The notes under the pieces: generated by a model
The model's database searches: none
Told to the model about the DNA's origin: nothing
The model's input: only the letters and a program-made list of their open reading frames with translations
Assembly (NCBI RefSeq): GCF_900143675.1
Contig: NZ_FRFC01000005.1
Location: 147,870 to 211,869, forward strand
From: Candidatus Nitrosotalea sinensis
GTDB taxonomy: Archaea > Thermoproteota > Nitrososphaeria > Nitrososphaerales > Nitrosopumilaceae
Length of the DNA: 64,000 nt
Direction: 5' to 3'
Program-made: the position numbers and the translations under genes
Shown here: positions 45,001 through 54,063 of the stretch, piece by piece
How positions within the stretch are numbered: position 1 is the stretch's first letter
How the letters are laid out: each line of letters starts with the position of its first letter

Positions 45001-46125
45001 TCAAATCTCTGATAATGCCAGAATTGTATCTCTTTCTCCTTGTTCCATAAGATTCTTTATCGTGGTGATGGAAAAATCAGCATCCTCGAATAGAAAATGC
45101 GAGTCTTCCTTGCGTTGGATTCTCACTATTTGATCTATAATTGCACCTCTCTCTTGAGCTATCTCATGGTATTCTTTTTGAATATTTGAAAACTTTGTCC
45201 TTGAATTTTCATCTAATGAAGATTTGTCAAGAATCTCGTACATGTTTCTAATAAGGCCAAGCTGTCGATTAATCAGTTTTGACATGTGTAATGTATACAG
45301 TATCTTATCTACATGCATGATATCTCTGGCCCTATGCCAAACTTCAATCATATTTCTAGGAAGATCATGCTGTTCATGAGGAAACAGATCTACGAGATAG
45401 ACCTTCTTGTTGTGTTTCGGAGATGCATCTATCACTTCACGAAGAGGGGTATTGTTCAATAATGTACCATCCCAGAGATACCTACCATTAATTCTAGTCC
45501 ATGAAATTCCGTAAAACGGATACCCTGCACTGGCAAGAACATGGTCTGCAGTTATGTTATCATACATGCTATCAAATATTGACGGTCTTGCATTTTCTAT
45601 GTCAGTTGAAGTAACAATCAATCTAGGACTATTTGGTTCTCTTAATTTCTTGAAATCCACATACTTGTTCAAAGTATTCATCAACGGAGTCTTATCGTAA
45701 AGATAAGGCCACAAAAATGGAAAAAAATAATCTGCCGATGGCAAAAACCATTTTGGAAAAAAAGCATTAGGATTGCCAAAAACTGCCGAGTACATTGCGG
45801 AAAAACGTGATCTCACATTATAAGGCAAATTGGGAGGAGTGACACTATCTGCCAAATCCAGCCAGAAACTTTCTAGGTCTTTTATGGGGTCATTCTTTGC
45901 ACATGCGATTATTGTTGCGTTAATTGCTCCGATTGAAGTCCCAGCTACAATATCAAATTTTATTTTATGCTTGTGCAGTGACTTGTAAACGCCACATTCG
46001 TATGCGCCAAGCGAACCACCACCTTGCAAGATGAGCACCGTTTCACTTGCCTGAACCCCTGTGTGTTTAGATATATTCATTTCAGATTTAGATCTTGGTC
46101 GTACCGTGTCTTGAGAATTACTCAT
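45001..46125 (-). CDS. patatin-like phospholipase
   Basis: A 374-residue cytosolic or peripheral lipid acyl hydrolase. Oxyanion loop GGGSLGAYE (35-43), nucleophile Ser64 in GTSIG, and catalytic Asp in LWDGTLLNN (about 218). It acts as a phospholipase A-type enzyme in the family. It is the last gene of a four-gene unit ferredoxin - zinc protein - C2H2 protein - patatin, preceded by a TGCA box. Why an ester hydrolase sits with zinc proteins and a ferredoxin is unclear. Confidence 0.9.
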   Translation of the reverse strand: MSNSQDTVRPRSKSEMNISKHTGVQASETVLILQGGGSLGAYECGVYKSLHKHKIKFDIVAGTSIGAINATIIACAKNDPIKDLESFWLDLADSVTPPNLPYNVRSRFSAMYSAVFGNPNAFFPKWFLPSADYFFPFLWPYLYDKTPLMNTLNKYVDFKKLREPNSPRLIVTSTDIENARPSIFDSMYDNITADHVLASAGYPFYGISWTRINGRYLWDGTLLNNTPLREVIDASPKHNKKVYLVDLFPHEQHDLPRNMIEVWHRARDIMHVDKILYTLHMSKLINRQLGLIRNMYEILDKSSLDENSRTKFSNIQKEYHEIAQERGAIIDQIVRIQRKEDSHFLFEDADFSITTIKNLMEQGERDTILALSEI

Positions 46126-46137
46126 ACATTTCCCAAG

Positions 46138-46428
46138 TTAAAAATTATCACTGAAATTCCGCATATGTGCGTCAAGATCATCCTGTGGAAGTGGGTTCGC
46201 TATATCGTGTTTGTGTTCGCCCTTGTGCATTCTGCTCTTTATCTTCTTTTTGTGTTCCTCTCGTGAGTGATGCAACCTATCTTTTTCATGTATGAACTCT
46301 TTTCCGCACTCGTTACATTTTACTATGTCATGATGATGTGCATGTCTAGTGTGATCAACAAGATCTTCATAACTTTCAAATTCTTCCATGCATTGTTCAC
46401 ATGATGTTTTTTTATGGAACAGTCTCAT
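46138..46428 (-). CDS. C2H2 zinc-finger protein
   Basis: A 96-residue protein with two classical C2H2 fingers: CEQCMEEFESYEDLVDHTRHAH (about 10-31) and CNECGKEF with HHSREEH (about 38-59). The N-terminal and C-terminal parts are charged. Its start overlaps the preceding gene by ATGA. C2H2 fingers are frequent in small thaumarchaeal proteins. DNA or protein binding is likely; the target is unknown. Confidence 0.85.
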   Translation of the reverse strand: MRLFHKKTSCEQCMEEFESYEDLVDHTRHAHHHDIVKCNECGKEFIHEKDRLHHSREEHKKKIKSRMHKGEHKHDIANPLPQDDLDAHMRNFSDNF

Positions 46429-47048
46429 TTCTTTTTCAACACTCCCACAATGTTCTCAGAATTATTGGTCTGGGTAATCTTCTGTTCCTTCTGATATGTA
46501 CTGTACGTCCTATTGACAACACTGATCGTTTTTATCAGATTCTTATTTCCTTCAGAAATATGTGATTTTTCTTGAACGTTTATAGTTTCATTACATGTAT
46601 TACAAAATCTATTCACATTTTCAAGTGTGGATACAATGTTTTCTGACATGGTATAAAAGTGAACTTTCCAGACATCTGTAAAACTAGAATATATTACACT
46701 AGCACTCTGTATCATATTTCCAAGAAACCTGTTTCTTAGAAATTGGTACGATGTGAGAAGATAATACCAAGACGGATTGTAGAGGCGCAAATTTTTCTCT
46801 ATTTCAAGATATTGAGTAGCAATATTATACGAAGATTTTACAAATTCGCCAGATAAATCAAAATAAAGTTTGAATAAATCTTCGGATGCGATATTACATC
46901 TTTTTAGATTTTGAGTGTAACTTTCCTTTATTTTCCCAAAGTATAGGTCATCACAAATAGGACAATCTGTGTTACCATCAACAGCGCCAACGTCTGTCCC
47001 GCATATATCACAGATATTTTTTCCCACTACTTTACCCTCATTTTGCAT
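46425..47048 (-). CDS. zinc-knuckle helical protein, unknown function
   Basis: A 207-residue protein. Residues 13-32 have two CxxC pairs (CDICG, CPICD), the middle 110 residues are helical and aromatic-rich, and a third CxxC lies near 150 (FCNTCNE). It overlaps the ferredoxin gene by 11 bp upstream and the C2H2 gene by 4 bp downstream, so translation is coupled. No family is recognised. It may bridge the ferredoxin to a partner. Confidence 0.65.
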   Translation of the reverse strand: MQNEGKVVGKNICDICGTDVGAVDGNTDCPICDDLYFGKIKESYTQNLKRCNIASEDLFKLYFDLSGEFVKSSYNIATQYLEIEKNLRLYNPSWYYLLTSYQFLRNRFLGNMIQSASVIYSSFTDVWKVHFYTMSENIVSTLENVNRFCNTCNETINVQEKSHISEGNKNLIKTISVVNRTYSTYQKEQKITQTNNSENIVGVLKKK

Positions 47049-47541
47049 ATTTTATCGCCATCTCCTCATGGATTTTTTGATTTGATTGATCTACCTTGAT
47101 GGCTTGTGTAGGACAGACAGAGACACACGCCATACACCAGATACAATCATGTTCTCGAATTGGTTCTGATTTGTCTGTGTAATCTTTACGTCCCTCCTTC
47201 TGATGAGATTCACCTGTTCCAACACTGGTAGCGTTTACCATCTGTACCGCAGGAACATCATTTTCCGTCCTATACCACTGATAAACTTGAACTGGACACA
47301 CCTCAATGCATCCACCATCCGATATGCATGAATCCCAGTCAACTGCGACAAAAGTCCCATGTATTCCCAGAGGAACATATTCCTCTCCCCGTTTTTTATA
47401 GGCGTTTTGTATGTTTTCATCAGTTGAAGACTCGGCATCTATTTTTCCGGGGCCCCAAACAAAATGAAAATGTTCACCATCTGCACACTTGTGTTTGCCT
47501 ATTGGTTTGTGATTTTTTGGAAATTCCAAGTCTATTGGCAT
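47038..47541 (-). CDS. zinc-containing 7/8Fe ferredoxin
   Basis: A 167-residue thaumarchaeal/Sulfolobus-type ferredoxin. N-terminal His residues of the zinc site ([14 protein letters not shown]) precede two Fe-S motifs: [12 protein letters not shown] (first, extended spacing) and [12 protein letters not shown] (second). It carries electrons in the cytosol, for example for 2-oxoacid oxidoreductases. A longer frame starts at 47589, but the ATG at 47541 is preferred because a TGCA box lies 33 bp upstream and would be inside the longer frame. First gene of the operon. Confidence 0.9.
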   Translation of the reverse strand: MPIDLEFPKNHKPIGKHKCADGEHFHFVWGPGKIDAESSTDENIQNAYKKRGEEYVPLGIHGTFVAVDWDSCISDGGCIEVCPVQVYQWYRTENDVPAVQMVNATSVGTGESHQKEGRKDYTDKSEPIREHDCIWCMACVSVCPTQAIKVDQSNQKIHEEMAIKYAK

Positions 47542-47574
47542 GCACACATACCTACATGATGAATAAAAAAGACT

Positions 47575-47602
47575 TGCAATCAATTGCATGAAAAAAAATG
47601 CA
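47575..47602 (-). promoter_or_regulatory. TGCA box: TGCA-N10-TGCA-N6-TGCA before the ferredoxin operon
   Basis: On the minus strand the three half-sites lie at 47599-47602, 47585-47588 and 47575-47578, with 33 bp to the ATG at 47541. A T-rich TATA region (TTTTTTATT) follows directly. A run of 28-29 identical bases with the box at 48131 shows that the two are recent copies or strongly constrained. Confidence 0.8.
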
Positions 47603-47820
47603 ACTCAATCATCCACGACATACTCTGCAGAGTACATTATTTGGTTCAGTTTGTGTCTGAATTTTCTTCAGTTGTGCTGTTTACCATCTTTGTCATGGTG
47701 TGTGTAACACTTGTACTAATGTCACATTTGGTTACAAATTCCTAATTTCAAGAATAATAAAAAATGAATTATTTGTCAGAATAAAGATCAAATTCTATTT
47801 GTAGTTTAATAAAAAAAAGA

Positions 47821-48093
47821 TTACGGGGGCGATGCTGAATCTAGATACTTGCCAGTAGTGTAGTACGAACTGTCAGGTTGGATCTTTACATAATTTTGAC
47901 AATTGTTTTCAAAACTATAGCAATGACCGCTTGATGACAAAACATGCGTGTCTGCCGCACTTTTCATCGGTTCTGGATTTGCAAACTGACCACCTATCGC
48001 CATAATGCTCACGATTGATACAATTGCTACGGTAAGGATCCCAACCGCAGCAAGGTATGTGCTTCTTCGACGAATTTGAGTTAGCATGATCAT
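47821..48093 (-). CDS. small secreted or anchored protein
   Basis: A 90-residue protein: basic N-terminus (TQIRRRST), one hydrophobic helix (about 14-33), and a polar outer part with a cysteine pair (GHCYSFENNCQ). The start at 48093 is chosen because of the TGCA box 37 bp upstream; 48087 is also possible. Alone in its own transcription unit. Function unknown. Confidence 0.65.
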   Translation of the reverse strand: MIMLTQIRRRSTYLAAVGILTVAIVSIVSIMAIGGQFANPEPMKSAADTHVLSSSGHCYSFENNCQNYVKIQPDSSYYTTGKYLDSASPP

Positions 48094-48130
48094 GTAATCA
48101 CAAATTAAGTTAAAAGTAGTATGCATATAC

Positions 48131-48158
48131 TGCAATCAATTGCATGAAAAAAAATGCA
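48131..48158 (-). promoter_or_regulatory. TGCA box before the small secreted protein
   Basis: Three half-sites on the minus strand at 48155-48158, 48141-48144 and 48131-48134 have the same spacing (14, 10) as the other boxes. It is identical to the ferredoxin-operon box over 28-29 bases. The start codon (48093) lies 37 bp downstream, slightly further than in the other units. Confidence 0.75.
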
Positions 48159-48244
48159 ATTAATTCATCATGCTTTTATGTCAAAATACGTTACTTTAAC
48201 ACGAGGTCTTTAAAACGACAAAACAATCTCATCAAAAGGAGCAC

Positions 48245-48310
48245 ATGCACCAGTGGTCTGTCACATCAAATCACTGGCAATGCAACACATGTGGAAAGAT
48301 ATATGGATAA
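48245..48310 (+). CDS. possible 21-residue zinc-knuckle fragment
   Basis: A tiny frame ending WQCNTCGKIYG has a CxxCGK pattern as in zinc fingers. It may be the remains of a zinc-finger gene. Too short for more than a weak call. Confidence 0.2.
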   Translation: MHQWSVTSNHWQCNTCGKIYG

Positions 48311-48367
48311 ACCAAAAAACTTCCCATCTTTTTTATACAATTGTAACTGTCTCATTTTTTAGTTTTC

Positions 48368-49762
48368 TTATTTTGATATTACATCCACAGATTTAGAAAG
48401 GTAATTTGCTTGACTTTCTGTAAAGGTTTTCAATCGAGTGACATCGGGTTTGAAAAATAGGTCAATGAACCAATCAGTTACTACTCGTAGTTTCTTTTCA
48501 GAAGTAGGTAGACGACTGAGATAATAAGTCCTCCAAACCATCCATGCGAACAGACCGTGAGTCTTTATTCCAAACAACATACCTACACCCGTTCTTTGTC
48601 CTATTTGGGCCATGATTCCTCTTGACTTATAACTGAAACTGACTTTGCCTCCCCCTCTTATTTCAGATATCAGATTGTGTGCCACAACCTTTGCCTGTTC
48701 TACCGCGTTTTGAGCAGTAGGAGGATATGGTCTTCCAGTATGCGAATCCAGTATAGAAGCACAGTCTCCATGTGCATATACTCCATCAAAACCTTTGATC
48801 TTAAGGTACTCATCAACTACGATTCGTCCGCCTCTGTCATGTTCACATTGTAATTCTTTAACAATTTTTTCAGGAGTAACACCGCCAGCCCATACTAGGG
48901 TGTAGGTCTCTATACTAGTACCATCCTTTAGTTTCGCAATGGATGCACTTGCCGAACTAACAGGGTTGTTTAGAATTATCTCTATTCCAGAGTTTTTCAG
49001 TTTTTGTGTAGCAAATTTTGAAAGGTCATCACTTACCTCAGGCAGTACTTTGTCCATGGCATCAACAAGAACCACTCGTATGTCTCGGATGTCAAGGTCA
49101 TGGTAAAAGTCTCGAATTGCATCCCTGACCAACATGTTCAGTTCGCCTACCGTCTCTACGCCTGCAAATCCCCCTCCGACAACAACAAATGTCATCAGGC
49201 TCTTTCTTAGATCTTCGTCTTGTTCTATACTGGCTTGCTCTAATGTGTCAATTACATGGTTACGTAGAACAATTGCATCTCCGAGGCTTTTCATTGTATA
49301 AGAGTATTTTTTGACATCTTCCATACCAAAGAAATTAGTCTCTCCGCCAAGAGCGATTACTAGATAGTCATAATCCAAGATGTGATCATGCCAATTTGCC
49401 GACTCATTTTTGGTACCTATTTTATTTGACATAGTAACCTGCCTTTTTTGAAAATTGATAGATCTGATTGTTGCCTCGTAAAATCTTGCTCTTTTGCAAA
49501 ATGCTCTTACTGGTGTTACGATGTGTCTAGTTTCTATGTTGCCAGAAACCACCTCTGGTAACATAGGAGTGAAGAGAAAAAAATTATCCTTGCTTACCAT
49601 GCTGATATCTATTGTGAAATCATTTTCAAATTTGTTTTCTAATCTTCTTAAAACCTCGATTCCCGCAAATCCTCCTCCTAAGATGAGTATTCTTTTTCTG
49701 TCATTTACCTCAATATCGGCCTTCTCGCTTTTTTCCACATGTGCAATACTGAGATATATCAT
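48368..49762 (-). CDS. type II NADH dehydrogenase-like flavoprotein
   Basis: A 464-residue pyridine-nucleotide-disulfide oxidoreductase family member, NDH-2 like: membrane-associated oxidation of NAD(P)H to a quinone without proton pumping. FAD-binding GGGFAGIEVL near the N-terminus, nucleotide-binding VVVGGGFAGVET near 196, and the second FAD motif YAHGDCAS. The C-terminal 60 residues contain an amphipathic helix for membrane contact. It is divergent from the alcohol dehydrogenase gene; the shared gap holds a TGCA box oriented to the latter. Confidence 0.87.
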   Translation of the reverse strand: MIYLSIAHVEKSEKADIEVNDRKRILILGGGFAGIEVLRRLENKFENDFTIDISMVSKDNFFLFTPMLPEVVSGNIETRHIVTPVRAFCKRARFYEATIRSINFQKRQVTMSNKIGTKNESANWHDHILDYDYLVIALGGETNFFGMEDVKKYSYTMKSLGDAIVLRNHVIDTLEQASIEQDEDLRKSLMTFVVVGGGFAGVETVGELNMLVRDAIRDFYHDLDIRDIRVVLVDAMDKVLPEVSDDLSKFATQKLKNSGIEIILNNPVSSASASIAKLKDGTSIETYTLVWAGGVTPEKIVKELQCEHDRGGRIVVDEYLKIKGFDGVYAHGDCASILDSHTGRPYPPTAQNAVEQAKVVAHNLISEIRGGGKVSFSYKSRGIMAQIGQRTGVGMLFGIKTHGLFAWMVWRTYYLSRLPTSEKKLRVVTDWFIDLFFKPDVTRLKTFTESQANYLSKSVDVISK

Positions 49763-49771
49763 ATAATATCA

Positions 49772-49799
49772 TGCAAGAATATTCATGCAACTGATTGCT
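49772..49799 (+). promoter_or_regulatory. TGCA box before the alcohol dehydrogenase operon
   Basis: Half-sites TGCA (49772), TGCA (49786) and TGCT (49796) keep the 14- and 10-bp spacing; only the last base of the third site deviates. The GTG start (49833) is 33 bp downstream, with a TATA box (ATTATATAAT) in between. Confidence 0.7.
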
Positions 49800-49832
49800 G
49801 AGCATTATATAATATGATAGCCAATCTATAAT

Positions 49833-50885
49833 GTGAAAGCTGCAAGAATTGTCAGAGTAAAGGAACCATTAGAGATACAAACACTTGAGACTCCAAAACC
49901 AAGAGGCTCACAAGTTTTGATTAAAGTTCAATCAGCAGGTGTCTGCCACAGTGATATTCATCTTTGGGAAGGTGGATATGATGGACCTGCAGGCTCATTC
50001 ATGAAAACAACTGACAGGGGTGTAAAATATCCATTAACTCCAGGCCACGAAGTTGCCGGAGTGATAGAAAGCATGGGTGAAGAGGTAGAAGGATTCACCA
50101 AAAATGAGAAGGTTCTGGTTTTTCCATGGATAGGAGAAGGTCTCTGCCCTGCCTGTAGAATAGGAGAAGAGAACCTTTGCGACAAGCCCAGATCTATAGG
50201 AGTATATCATGACGGAGGTTATGCTGAATATTTGCTGGTTCCAAGTTACAAGTATCTTATAAAACTCGGTGACATGGATACTGACACTAGTGCAACGCTA
50301 TCATGTGCTGCACTTACTGCCTACGGAGCGGTAAAAAATACACATCTAAGACCGGCAGATAATGTCATTATTGTTGGAGCCGGAGGTCTGGGCTTGATGG
50401 CAATTCAGCTTGCAAAGGCAGTAACTGGTGCAAGAATAATTTCAATGGATATTGATGATGAAAAACTAAAAGTCGCAAAACAAAATGGTGCAGATTTTAC
50501 AATAAATTCCAGAAACCAAGATGTGACAAAATCCATAATGGAGCTGACAGACAACCTCGGAGTTGATGCCATCATAGATTTTGTCAATGCCAGCAAAACT
50601 GTCGAAACCGATATGCAAATACTTCGACGAAGAGCACGAATCGTACTTGTAGGGCTCTTTGGTGGTGCACTGCAATTAAACCTCGTTACAATGCCAACCA
50701 GAGCGTACAAAATAATTGGATCATATACAGGCTCATTGACTGATATGATTGAGTTGGTCTCTCTTGCCAAACGAAGAATCATCAAGCCAGTGGTTTCAAA
50801 TAAATTCAATCTTGACCAGGCAACTGAAGCATTGACAATGCTAAAGGAAGGTAAAATCGTGGGTCGAGGAATAATCAATCCTTGA
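49833..50885 (+). CDS. zinc-dependent alcohol dehydrogenase
   Basis: A 350-residue medium-chain NAD(P)-dependent alcohol dehydrogenase. Catalytic zinc residues Cys38 and His72-Glu73 (GHE), nucleotide-binding GAGGLGLMA near 178. The structural zinc site reads GEGLCPACRIGEENLC: Cys105, Cys108, Cys116 and, in place of the first Cys, Glu102. A glutamate there is known from the Sulfolobus ADH. Starts with GTG, 33 bp behind a TGCA box. Co-transcribed with three downstream genes ending with a PoxB-like enzyme, so it may act in ethanol or aldehyde metabolism. Confidence 0.92.
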   Translation: MKAARIVRVKEPLEIQTLETPKPRGSQVLIKVQSAGVCHSDIHLWEGGYDGPAGSFMKTTDRGVKYPLTPGHEVAGVIESMGEEVEGFTKNEKVLVFPWIGEGLCPACRIGEENLCDKPRSIGVYHDGGYAEYLLVPSYKYLIKLGDMDTDTSATLSCAALTAYGAVKNTHLRPADNVIIVGAGGLGLMAIQLAKAVTGARIISMDIDDEKLKVAKQNGADFTINSRNQDVTKSIMELTDNLGVDAIIDFVNASKTVETDMQILRRRARIVLVGLFGGALQLNLVTMPTRAYKIIGSYTGSLTDMIELVSLAKRRIIKPVVSNKFNLDQATEALTMLKEGKIVGRGIINP

Positions 50886-51326
50886 TTGGATCATATGGAT
50901 TATTTAGAACTCGTTATAGTCGGCATCCTTACATCCATACTAGTCATTTCTTTATGGCAGTTCTCAACAGTAAAAAAAGAAATACGCATTCAAACTCAAC
51001 AGCAGACATATGCAAAGATAGTTGAGGCACGACTCAACCTTGAAAAAACCGAGACATTTACCAAAATGGCAAAAGAAAGCAGGGTGTTTGCAGACCGTTT
51101 TTCCACAGTAGATAATCCTGACGAGTATTACATGGCAGTGGCATTTCTTGATTTATTTGAATTTCTGCATCTCATGAACAAAACAAAGACGATAGAACCT
51201 GGGCTATGGTTGCGATGGCAAGAACTAATAAAAACAATGATGACCATACCCAAGTTCAAAAAAGTGTGGGAAAAAACAAAAGAAGTACACATGAAGGACT
51301 TTGTGGATTTTATTGATTCTCCATAA
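50886..51326 (+). CDS. membrane-anchored helical protein (DUF4760-like)
   Basis: A 146-residue protein with an N-terminal transmembrane helix (about 6-26) and a cytosolic helical domain. The TTG start at 50886 immediately follows the ADH stop; an ATG at 50895 is also possible. Pattern similar to DUF4760 proteins of unknown role. Its close coupling to ADH suggests a shared function, but none can be inferred. Confidence 0.65.
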   Translation: MDHMDYLELVIVGILTSILVISLWQFSTVKKEIRIQTQQQTYAKIVEARLNLEKTETFTKMAKESRVFADRFSTVDNPDEYYMAVAFLDLFEFLHLMNKTKTIEPGLWLRWQELIKTMMTIPKFKKVWEKTKEVHMKDFVDFIDSP

Positions 51327-51369
51327 TTGTAATGTCAAACGGGCCACCCATGTTCTTAAGCTAAATGAT

Positions 51370-51636
51370 ATGCATGCAACAGTTCCATTACATCATTCTC
51401 AAATTGGCAAAGGAATGCTAGAAGAAATTATTGCAGAGTTCGGAATAAACATAAATGAATTCAAAAAAGATTTGAATTCCAGAATATTGCAATTACAAAT
51501 TGATCAGAAAGGATGTGTCAAACAGGTAATGATGGAATCTTTTAGGTCATACCACATAATCCCAAAGACTCACATTAAAAATGTCTACCAGTATGTCATG
51601 GATGATTCCAAACGGAAGGTTGTCAAGTCATGGTAA
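51370..51636 (+). CDS. small hypothetical protein
   Basis: An 88-residue protein, helix-strand mixed, no recognised family. A longer frame from 51301 overlaps the preceding gene; the ATG at 51370 avoids most of that overlap. Its last codons overlap the PoxB-like start by 7 bp, implying translational coupling. Confidence 0.5.
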   Translation: MHATVPLHHSQIGKGMLEEIIAEFGININEFKKDLNSRILQLQIDQKGCVKQVMMESFRSYHIIPKTHIKNVYQYVMDDSKRKVVKSW

Positions 51637-53357
51637 AGAAAGTTGCCGACATCGTGGTCGAGTCATTAATTGCCGCCGGAGTCAAGAGAATATATGGAAT
51701 ATCGGGAGATTCGCTAAACGGTATAACGGATTCCATACGAAGACGCAACAAGGAAATTTCTTGGGTGCATGTTCGGCATGAGGAAACAGCAGGGTTTGCA
51801 GCTGGTGCAGAAGCTCACCTCACGGGAAATCTAGCTGCCTGCGCTGGAAGTTGTGGACCTGGGAACATGCACCTTGTCAATGGACTGTATGACTGTCATC
51901 GCAGCAGAGTGCCAATTCTTGCAATTGCTGCACACATACCAAGCCGAGAAATCGGAAGCGCATATTTTCAAGAGACACATCCAGAACTTTTGTTCAAGGA
52001 GTGCAGTCACTACTGCGAGCTTGTTTCACACGCGGATCAAATACCGCGTGTTCTTGATATCGCGATGAGAACCGCCATATCTCTTCGTGGCGTATCGGTC
52101 ATTGTTATTCCAGGTGATGTTGCATTACAAGATGCAGTATCAAACAGACCCATCATTCCTTTGGAACAACCAAAGGCAGTTGTCTGTCCAGCTAAAGAAG
52201 ACATAATGAAACTTGCTAAAGTTCTCAATTCATCACAGAAAGTGACCATTCTTGGTGGTGCAGGTTGTGCAGGGGCACACTCAGAACTAATTGAGATTGC
52301 AGGCTTACTTCAGGCTCCGATAGTGCATGCAATGCGCGGGAAAGAGTTCATAGAATATGATAATCCGTATGACGTCGGAATGACGGGGCTGCTTGGATTT
52401 TCTTCTGGATATTATGCCATGATGGACTCGGATCTGTTGTTTATGTTAGGTACTGACTTTCCATATCAGCAATTCTATCCATCACATGCCACCATAATTC
52501 AAGTAGACATTAGAGGTGAGCAAATAGCCCGACGGACAAAGGTCGATCTGGGACTGGTTGGAGACGTACGCCAGACGCTGATTGCATTGAAACCCATGCT
52601 TAATCAGAAAAATGACCAAGGACATTTGAGAACATCACTAGATCACTACAAGAAAACTCGGAGGGAACTTGATTCTAGTGCAACAGGCAAGACTGGACAA
52701 ATTCTGATTCATCCGCAGTATGTTGCAAAGATAATTAATGAACTTGCTGCAGATGATACAATCTTTACATGTGATGTTGGTACTCCCACTATCTGGGCGG
52801 CTCGCTACCTGCAGATGAACGGCAAGAGGAGATTGTTAGGATCTTTTTCACATGGTTCCATGGCAAATGCACTGCCTCAAGCAATAGGCGCCCAACAAGT
52901 ATTTCCAGGCCGTCAAGTTATTTCTCTTTCAGGCGATGGCGGGCTTTCAATGCTTATGGGCGACTTGATTTCATTAAAACAGTTGAATCTACCTGTTAAG
53001 ATTGTCGTGTTTAATAACGGAGCATTAAGTTTTGTAGAACTTGAGATGAAGGCAGCTGGAATACTCACATATGGTACTGATCTTGTGAAAACGGATTTTT
53101 CAAAGGTGGCAGAAGCTGTTGGAATACTGGGACTGCGCACCGAAAAACCAGAACAGATCAGGTCAACATTGATCCAAGCTTTGCGGCACAATGGTCCTGC
53201 TCTTGTAGATGTAGCAGTGAATCGCCAAGAATTGTTGATGCCGCCAAGCATCAACCTTGATGTGATAAAGGGTTTTACACTGTATATGATAAAAGCTGTG
53301 CTCAATGGACGTGGCGACGAAGTCATTGATTTGGCAAAGACAAATCTATTTAGATAA
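51630..53357 (+). CDS. PoxB-like pyruvate oxidase/dehydrogenase (TPP, FAD)
   Basis: A 575-residue thiamine-diphosphate enzyme of the POX/acetolactate synthase superfamily. The catalytic Glu51 lies in HEETAGFAAGAEA; the TPP-binding motif is GDGGLSMLMG followed by FNNG about 25 residues later. The C-terminus (GDEVIDLAKTNLFR) matches the membrane-binding tail of pyruvate:quinone oxidoreductase, so oxidation of pyruvate to acetate with electrons to a quinone is the likely reaction. Alternative: acetolactate-type synthase. Last gene of the TGCA-box ADH operon. Confidence 0.9.
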   Translation: MVKKVADIVVESLIAAGVKRIYGISGDSLNGITDSIRRRNKEISWVHVRHEETAGFAAGAEAHLTGNLAACAGSCGPGNMHLVNGLYDCHRSRVPILAIAAHIPSREIGSAYFQETHPELLFKECSHYCELVSHADQIPRVLDIAMRTAISLRGVSVIVIPGDVALQDAVSNRPIIPLEQPKAVVCPAKEDIMKLAKVLNSSQKVTILGGAGCAGAHSELIEIAGLLQAPIVHAMRGKEFIEYDNPYDVGMTGLLGFSSGYYAMMDSDLLFMLGTDFPYQQFYPSHATIIQVDIRGEQIARRTKVDLGLVGDVRQTLIALKPMLNQKNDQGHLRTSLDHYKKTRRELDSSATGKTGQILIHPQYVAKIINELAADDTIFTCDVGTPTIWAARYLQMNGKRRLLGSFSHGSMANALPQAIGAQQVFPGRQVISLSGDGGLSMLMGDLISLKQLNLPVKIVVFNNGALSFVELEMKAAGILTYGTDLVKTDFSKVAEAVGILGLRTEKPEQIRSTLIQALRHNGPALVDVAVNRQELLMPPSINLDVIKGFTLYMIKAVLNGRGDEVIDLAKTNLFR

Positions 53358-53423
53358 TCATAGTTCTTCAAAGACAAAAAAATGGTTTATGAGATCCGCT
53401 GCTATTTCGTGGTGTTACCACAA

Positions 53424-53873
53424 TTATGATTTTATTACCATGACTGGGATTGGAGAATGAATTACTACATCATTTGCAACACTACCGAGTAAAAGTCTCT
53501 TAAATCCAGTTTTTCCAGTAGTACCCATTATAATTAGATCAGCATTTTCATTTTCAGCATATTGTACTATTGCAGCTGGAACGGAGTATAGTTCCTCAGC
53601 TGTTTCAGTCTTTACTTCCACTCCATTTTCGGTGGCATTTTTTTTAATTTTGTTAAACCATTCTGCAGCCTCATCTTTAGCTTTTTTTAGAAATTCATCA
53701 AACCAGGCTTGTTTAGTGTAGGTAAAAGTAGATGCAGGGGTATAAAGAATATTAATAACAACAAGTTTTGCGTTGTCTTTTTTTGCCATGGTGATACCAT
53801 AATCTGCGGCCTTTAGTGATATTTCAGAGCCATCTATTGCAACTAATATCTTTGAGAAAGTTCCTACGTTCAT
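53424..53873 (-). CDS. universal stress protein
   Basis: A 149-residue UspA-fold protein. The ATP-binding loop GTTGKTGFKRLLLGS has the G-2x-G-9x-G-S spacing, and the first strand ILVAIDGSE binds the nucleotide. It stands alone, opposite to the PoxB-like gene. Unlike the other two island USPs, I see no TGCA box in front of it; one TGCA at 53918 has no partner at the right spacing. Confidence 0.92.
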   Translation of the reverse strand: MNVGTFSKILVAIDGSEISLKAADYGITMAKKDNAKLVVINILYTPASTFTYTKQAWFDEFLKKAKDEAAEWFNKIKKNATENGVEVKTETAEELYSVPAAIVQYAENENADLIIMGTTGKTGFKRLLLGSVANDVVIHSPIPVMVIKS

Positions 53874-54063
53874 GAACTATCAGTACACATAACCTGTTAA
53901 AGTATCTATCCAAGAATTGCAGATTTGAGAAAAACGTTTTTAAAAAAATTAAATGATATTCTTCAAAGTGTAAATATGATTTTGTATCAGGACAGTTAAA
54001 AAATCCGTTATCCATGCACAAGTTTTCCAAACTATTAATAAGTTATCAAGCATAATGTATTAG

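Noticed and set aside
48144..48362. 72-residue plus-strand reading frame
   Set aside because: It begins inside the TGCA box at 48131-48158 and has no protein-like pattern.
51371..51378. TGCATGCA as a further TGCA box
   Set aside because: The two half-sites are only 4 bp apart and lie in a coding region; no partners at 10 or 14 bp.
53918..53921. TGCA before the USP gene 53424-53873
   Set aside because: Single site without partners at the required spacing; counted as chance.
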